From Roseimaritima ulvae (GTDB lineage: Bacteria > Planctomycetota > Planctomycetia > Pirellulales > Pirellulaceae), in contig NZ_CP042914.1 of the NCBI RefSeq assembly GCF_008065135.1, positions 1,612,001 through 1,676,000 of the forward strand: a stretch of 64,000 nt of DNA, in the 5' to 3' direction. The notes below the pieces were generated by a model that saw only the letters and a program-made list of their open reading frames with translations, ran no database searches and was not told the DNA's origin. The position numbers and the translations under genes are program-made. This document shows positions 60,861 to 64,000 of the stretch, in pieces (positions within the stretch are counted from its first letter, which is position 1; every line of letters starts with the position of its first letter).

Positions 60861-62885
60861 TCAGGCGGTCAAGTTGGCCAGTTCGTTGCTCAGCACGTTC
60901 AGGTTCTGTGCCGATTGTTCGATCTGTTTAATTGTTTCGGCTTGTCGTTGGGTGATATTGTGGATGCTGTTCATGCCTTCGTTCAATTGGCTCACACCGA
61001 CGGCTTGTTGGTTTGCGGAAGCCGAAATCTGCATTGCCAGTTTTGCCGAGGTGGAAAGCGTAGCGACCAGCTGATTGATCGTTTCGCCGGCTTCCCCGAC
61101 GACTCGGCTGGCCGTGCCCACGGCCTTGGTGCCATCTTCGGTCGACAGCACCGCTTCCTGAGTCGCGCGTTGGATTTCGGTGAGGATTTTGCGAACTTGA
61201 TGCGTGGCGTTTTTGGATTGTTGAGCCAGCGATTTGACTTCCGAGGCGACCACGGCGAAGCCCTTGCCGTGTTCACCGGCTCGCGACGCTTCGACAGCGG
61301 CGTTCAGGGCCAGCACGTTGGTTTGTTCGGCGATGTCGTTGACGGTGGCCGTGATTTCACCGATGGCCTGAGCGCGTTCGGCGAGGGAGAGGATGTTTTG
61401 GGCGAGCGATTCCACCTGAGTTTGCACCTGCTCCATGGCCTGGACCGATTCTTCGATCGCTGCGCTGCCGGCGTTGCCGATATCGTCGCAGTGGCGGGCT
61501 GATTCGGCGACTTCCTTGGCACGCTGGGCGGCCTGTTGCGCGGTGTGGGCGATTTCGTTCACGGTGGAAACGGTTTGCGCGACGGTGGAAGCTTGTTCCT
61601 GAGTGCCCACGGACTGCTCCGAGGTGGACTCCAGGATTTGGCGGCTGGCGACGGTCAGGCGTTGGACCGCATCGCGGATGGCGTGAAACAGATTTTGCCG
61701 TTGTGCCTCATCCTGTTTACGTACCGTAATATCCTGCAGCGTGGCGATGGTCAGGCGTTCGCCGGCGTAATCCAGCTCGCGGATTCGCAGCGCGATGGGG
61801 TATTCATCGCCTTGCGCGGTACGTGCTTGGACCTCGGATTCGTTGTGATCGGCCCTTCCGTGTTGGCGGCGTACCGCATCGCCTGAGGTACCGTTTGTAT
61901 GGAGTGCCGGGATGAAGCTGTCTACGGGGGTATCGATCGCGGTGTCGGCTTGGCAGCCCAGCAGACGTTCGGCGGCCACGTTCATCGAACGCAGGTGTCC
62001 GCGCGCGTCAACGGTCAGGATACCGTCGGCGGTCGAGTTCAAAATGGCTTGGGTCCGACGTTCTTCTTCCGCCAACCGCAGCAGCGTGGCTTGCATGTTT
62101 TCAATCATCTGGTTGAAGGCCGTCGCCAGGGCCCGCAGTTCGTCTTGCGAACGCAGTTCGATGCGTTCGTCCAGCTGGTCAAATAATCCACGCGTGGCAT
62201 TTTCAGCGATGCGGGTGGCGATCCGACGCATTTTTTCGATGGGACCGATGATCGTGGTAGCGGTTAGGTAACCGAGCGCCCCGACAAACAAGGTTAGACA
62301 GATGATCAAGTAGAAGTACCACCGGCTGGAGGCTTCAAATCGCTGCTCGGCCTCGGCATAGACGCTGTCCGCATTTTGTTGTTTCTGCTGCATCCAATCA
62401 TTCAAACGGTCTTTGACGATTTGAAACTGTTCCTTTTCGGCTTGGATGGAATTGATAAAGGCTTCTTCACGGTAGTCGTTTAGGACTTTGTTGACGGTGA
62501 CGTCTTTGATCGCAACGTAGCGTTCCCAACTGGCCTGCAGCGCCGCTACCGCTTCTCGTTCTTGCTTGGTTCTGCCGTTGGGATCCCAATTCGTCAGCAC
62601 CGCGTTCAAATCTTGCGTGACGCGTCGTTGCTGATCGTTCAGGGTCCGACGCATCTTTTCGTCGGGCGACATCACCATGCGCATCGACAATTCGCGCAGT
62701 TGATTCAACGGTTCGGTGATCTGTTGGGCGACGTTGCGAAATTCCACCGCCGTCTCACGGACTTCACGAACCGATTGAAAGGTCTGGCGGTTGGTCCGCA
62801 CGCCAAACATCCCCAACGCACAAAAAGCCGCGATCGAGACGACCACCAAGACGACTAGTTTTAGTAAAACGCCGCGATTTAACAT
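60861..62885 (-). CDS. Methyl-accepting chemotaxis protein
   Basis: 674 residues. First membrane helix LLKLVVLVVVSIAAFCALG; an extracytoplasmic helical sensor (~30-190); second helix ~190-215; HAMP (GPIEKMRRIATRIAEN); a PAS-like domain (AILNSTADGILTVDARGHL); and a signalling domain with EIAHTAQQAAQRAKEVAES and the conserved hairpin EQTNVLALNAAVEASRAGE. It should signal to a CheA/CheW complex. The ATG overlaps the preceding stop (TGATG), so it is coupled to the solute-binding protein. Confidence 0.9.
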   Translation of the reverse strand: MLNRGVLLKLVVLVVVSIAAFCALGMFGVRTNRQTFQSVREVRETAVEFRNVAQQITEPLNQLRELSMRMVMSPDEKMRRTLNDQQRRVTQDLNAVLTNWDPNGRTKQEREAVAALQASWERYVAIKDVTVNKVLNDYREEAFINSIQAEKEQFQIVKDRLNDWMQQKQQNADSVYAEAEQRFEASSRWYFYLIICLTLFVGALGYLTATTIIGPIEKMRRIATRIAENATRGLFDQLDERIELRSQDELRALATAFNQMIENMQATLLRLAEEERRTQAILNSTADGILTVDARGHLRSMNVAAERLLGCQADTAIDTPVDSFIPALHTNGTSGDAVRRQHGRADHNESEVQARTAQGDEYPIALRIRELDYAGERLTIATLQDITVRKQDEAQRQNLFHAIRDAVQRLTVASRQILESTSEQSVGTQEQASTVAQTVSTVNEIAHTAQQAAQRAKEVAESARHCDDIGNAGSAAIEESVQAMEQVQTQVESLAQNILSLAERAQAIGEITATVNDIAEQTNVLALNAAVEASRAGEHGKGFAVVASEVKSLAQQSKNATHQVRKILTEIQRATQEAVLSTEDGTKAVGTASRVVGEAGETINQLVATLSTSAKLAMQISASANQQAVGVSQLNEGMNSIHNITQRQAETIKQIEQSAQNLNVLSNELANLTA

Positions 62886-64000
62886 CAGTTTGGCTCTAAG
62901 CTGCGTGGGAACCGTGTCATCCGGACAGGGCCTCGGGAGACATTTGCGTAGGGACCTTTGCGGATCGACCAATGTTGGTTGGTAATCTGAATGCTCCACA
63001 ACGGTGCGCAGGCCATGCGGTAGGGTTCGTAGACGACTTCTTTGTTCATCGCAATCACCTTGTTGGGTGTGGGCACAAACAGCATGTAGGCCTCGTCGAA
63101 GGCGCGTTGCATGATCTTGCCGCAAACCTGGGCGAATTCCGGAGTGTCCACGCTGGCCCGAAACATTTCATCGATGTAGCCGTCCATCACCGCATCGGGA
63201 TACACGGTGCTCCAGGCATTGCTGGTGCGATACACCAGAAACGCGGTGAAGGGATGATTAAAGAACCAGTCGTCGTTGCCCCAGACTAACAGGTCCCAAG
63301 AGACTTCATTGGCGTCCGCATTGGTTTGCAACAGCGGCTCAAAGATCTCTTTCTCACTGTCGACGACCACGATGTCCAAAGTGACGCCCACCTTTCCCAG
63401 CTGACTTTCGATGCCTCGCCAGAGTGCCAAGAAACGATCCTGGGTTAAGACCTTTAGACGCAACCCTTGAAGGGTGGAGCGCAGAGCGGCCTGCTTGGCG
63501 GGTTGATAAGGATCTTGGATTTCCGAGAAAGGACGCATCGATCGGATGGCTTGGTCAACGCCCGGAAACAGGGGCGAAGCCAGGGTCGGTGAGAGTACCC
63601 CTTCGTTATCAAAAACAAAGTGCAGCAGGTTGCGTTGGTGGAGCGCCTCGTTCAAAGCCCGACGGACCGATTGGTCTCGCAGACGCGGGTTGCCGTTGAT
63701 CAGATTCATGTGGATCGCCAGACTATCGTTGGAAGGCGCCGTGATCACTTTGGCAAATGGAGACAGAATTGTTTCGACTTTATATTCCGGACTGATCATC
63801 GCGATGTCGACTTCACCTTCTTGGTACAGCACGCTGTCCTTGGCTTGGTCGGAATCCAAGCGGGTATAGATGGTGATCGTTTCAACTTTGGGATACTCGG
63901 GGTTCCAGTAGTACGGGTTAGCCTCTAGCACCGCGGTGGCCGTGGCGCGATCCCCTTCGATATAGCCTTGCTTCAAAATGTAAGGTCCCAATCCATAAGG
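62885..64000 (-). CDS. Peptide/nickel-type ABC solute-binding protein (SBP_bac_5), N-terminus cut
   Basis: At least 371 residues, C-terminal part of a family 5 solute-binding protein; the N-terminus and signal are beyond the window. Blocks: GLGPYILKQGYIEGDRATATAVLEANPYYW, LRDQSVRRALNEALHQRNLLHFVFDNEG, and WGNDDWFFNHPFTAFLVYRTSN. Family members bind oligopeptides, sugars or metals for ABC import. It ends in a TGATG overlap with a chemotaxis receptor, so it may also serve as the receptor's ligand-presenting protein. Confidence 0.85.
   Translation of the reverse strand, partial: PYGLGPYILKQGYIEGDRATATAVLEANPYYWNPEYPKVETITIYTRLDSDQAKDSVLYQEGEVDIAMISPEYKVETILSPFAKVITAPSNDSLAIHMNLINGNPRLRDQSVRRALNEALHQRNLLHFVFDNEGVLSPTLASPLFPGVDQAIRSMRPFSEIQDPYQPAKQAALRSTLQGLRLKVLTQDRFLALWRGIESQLGKVGVTLDIVVVDSEKEIFEPLLQTNADANEVSWDLLVWGNDDWFFNHPFTAFLVYRTSNAWSTVYPDAVMDGYIDEMFRASVDTPEFAQVCGKIMQRAFDEAYMLFVPTPNKVIAMNKEVVYEPYRMACAPLWSIQITNQHWSIRKGPYANVSRGPVRMTRFPRSLEPN

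Noticed and set aside
62886-63125. N-terminal extension of the chemotaxis receptor
   Set aside because: It lies inside the solute-binding protein gene; the ATG at 62885 directly precedes the first membrane helix and overlaps the upstream stop.

Overview
The window looks like a chromosomal segment of a planctomycete, most likely a Pirellulaceae relative (Rhodopirellula/Roseimaritima type). It combines several families that are expanded in that group: DUF1501 proteins with twin-arginine signals, a PSCyt1/DUF1549/DUF1553 giant, a DUF1592-type cytochrome paired with a DUF1552 protein, formylglycine sulfatases, a PEP-CTERM protein, and a very large Ser/Thr kinase next to an ECF sigma factor. The DNA is GC-rich, Shine-Dalgarno sites are often weak or absent, and intergenic spaces are full of short palindromic repeats. 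I see no rRNA, tRNA, CRISPR array, phage or transposase gene.

Layout. 1-9.8 kb: truncated FAD oxidoreductase, cold-shock protein, DUF1501 protein, Na/phosphate symporter, MFS transporter, small lipoprotein, a PRMT-like methyltransferase and a TIM-barrel isomerase. 10-23 kb: an esterase-FnIII-PhoD fusion, a PEP-CTERM protein, an unknown Lys-rich protein, the DUF1501 + PSCyt1/DUF1549/DUF1553 operon, a JmjC-like cupin, and a DUF1853 + sialate-esterase pair. 23-36.7 kb: DUF1592 cytochrome + DUF1552, a lipoprotein hydrolase coupled to an AlkD-like glycosylase, a basic secreted protein, a sulfatase, an aldo/keto reductase, an epimerase and a PhoD-LamG protein. 37-51 kb: a 1732-residue kinase + ECF sigma factor, MarR + DoxX, pyruvyl transferase, Cys-rich secreted protein, AspT-like transporter, sulfatase and AGE-family epimerase. 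51-59 kb: the cluster described below. 59-64 kb: M14/BPL_N fusion, methyl-accepting chemotaxis protein and a coupled peptide-type solute-binding protein, cut by the window end.

The most interesting region is 50.9-59.1 kb. A divergent MarR regulator faces a same-strand run: small soluble protein, FnIII/TM protein, sodium:solute symporter, 39-residue membrane peptide, aspartate/ornithine-carbamoyltransferase homologue, AsnB-type amidotransferase, hydantoinase/carbamoylase-family hydrolase, and isochorismatase-family amidohydrolase. The carbamoyltransferase keeps the carbamoyl-phosphate site but lacks the residues that bind aspartate in PyrB. Together the genes could make, import and recycle an N-carbamoyl amino-acid amide. 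N-carbamoyl-glutamine-1-amide, a compatible solute known from Ectothiorhodospira, would fit. That product is an inference from gene content, not shown by the sequence.

The second theme is small mobile or repeated DNA. Two 133-bp elements bounded by CTAG each provide the TAG stop codon of the gene in front of them. There is a MITE-like 201-bp element with 28-bp inverted ends plus decayed relatives, four tandem 67-bp units, several GTAGCATGGGCCC palindromes, and a perfect 26-bp inverted repeat. Start codons were chosen from signal peptides, promoters, ribosome-binding sites and translational overlaps; many longest reading frames begin with implausible TTG/GTG extensions.
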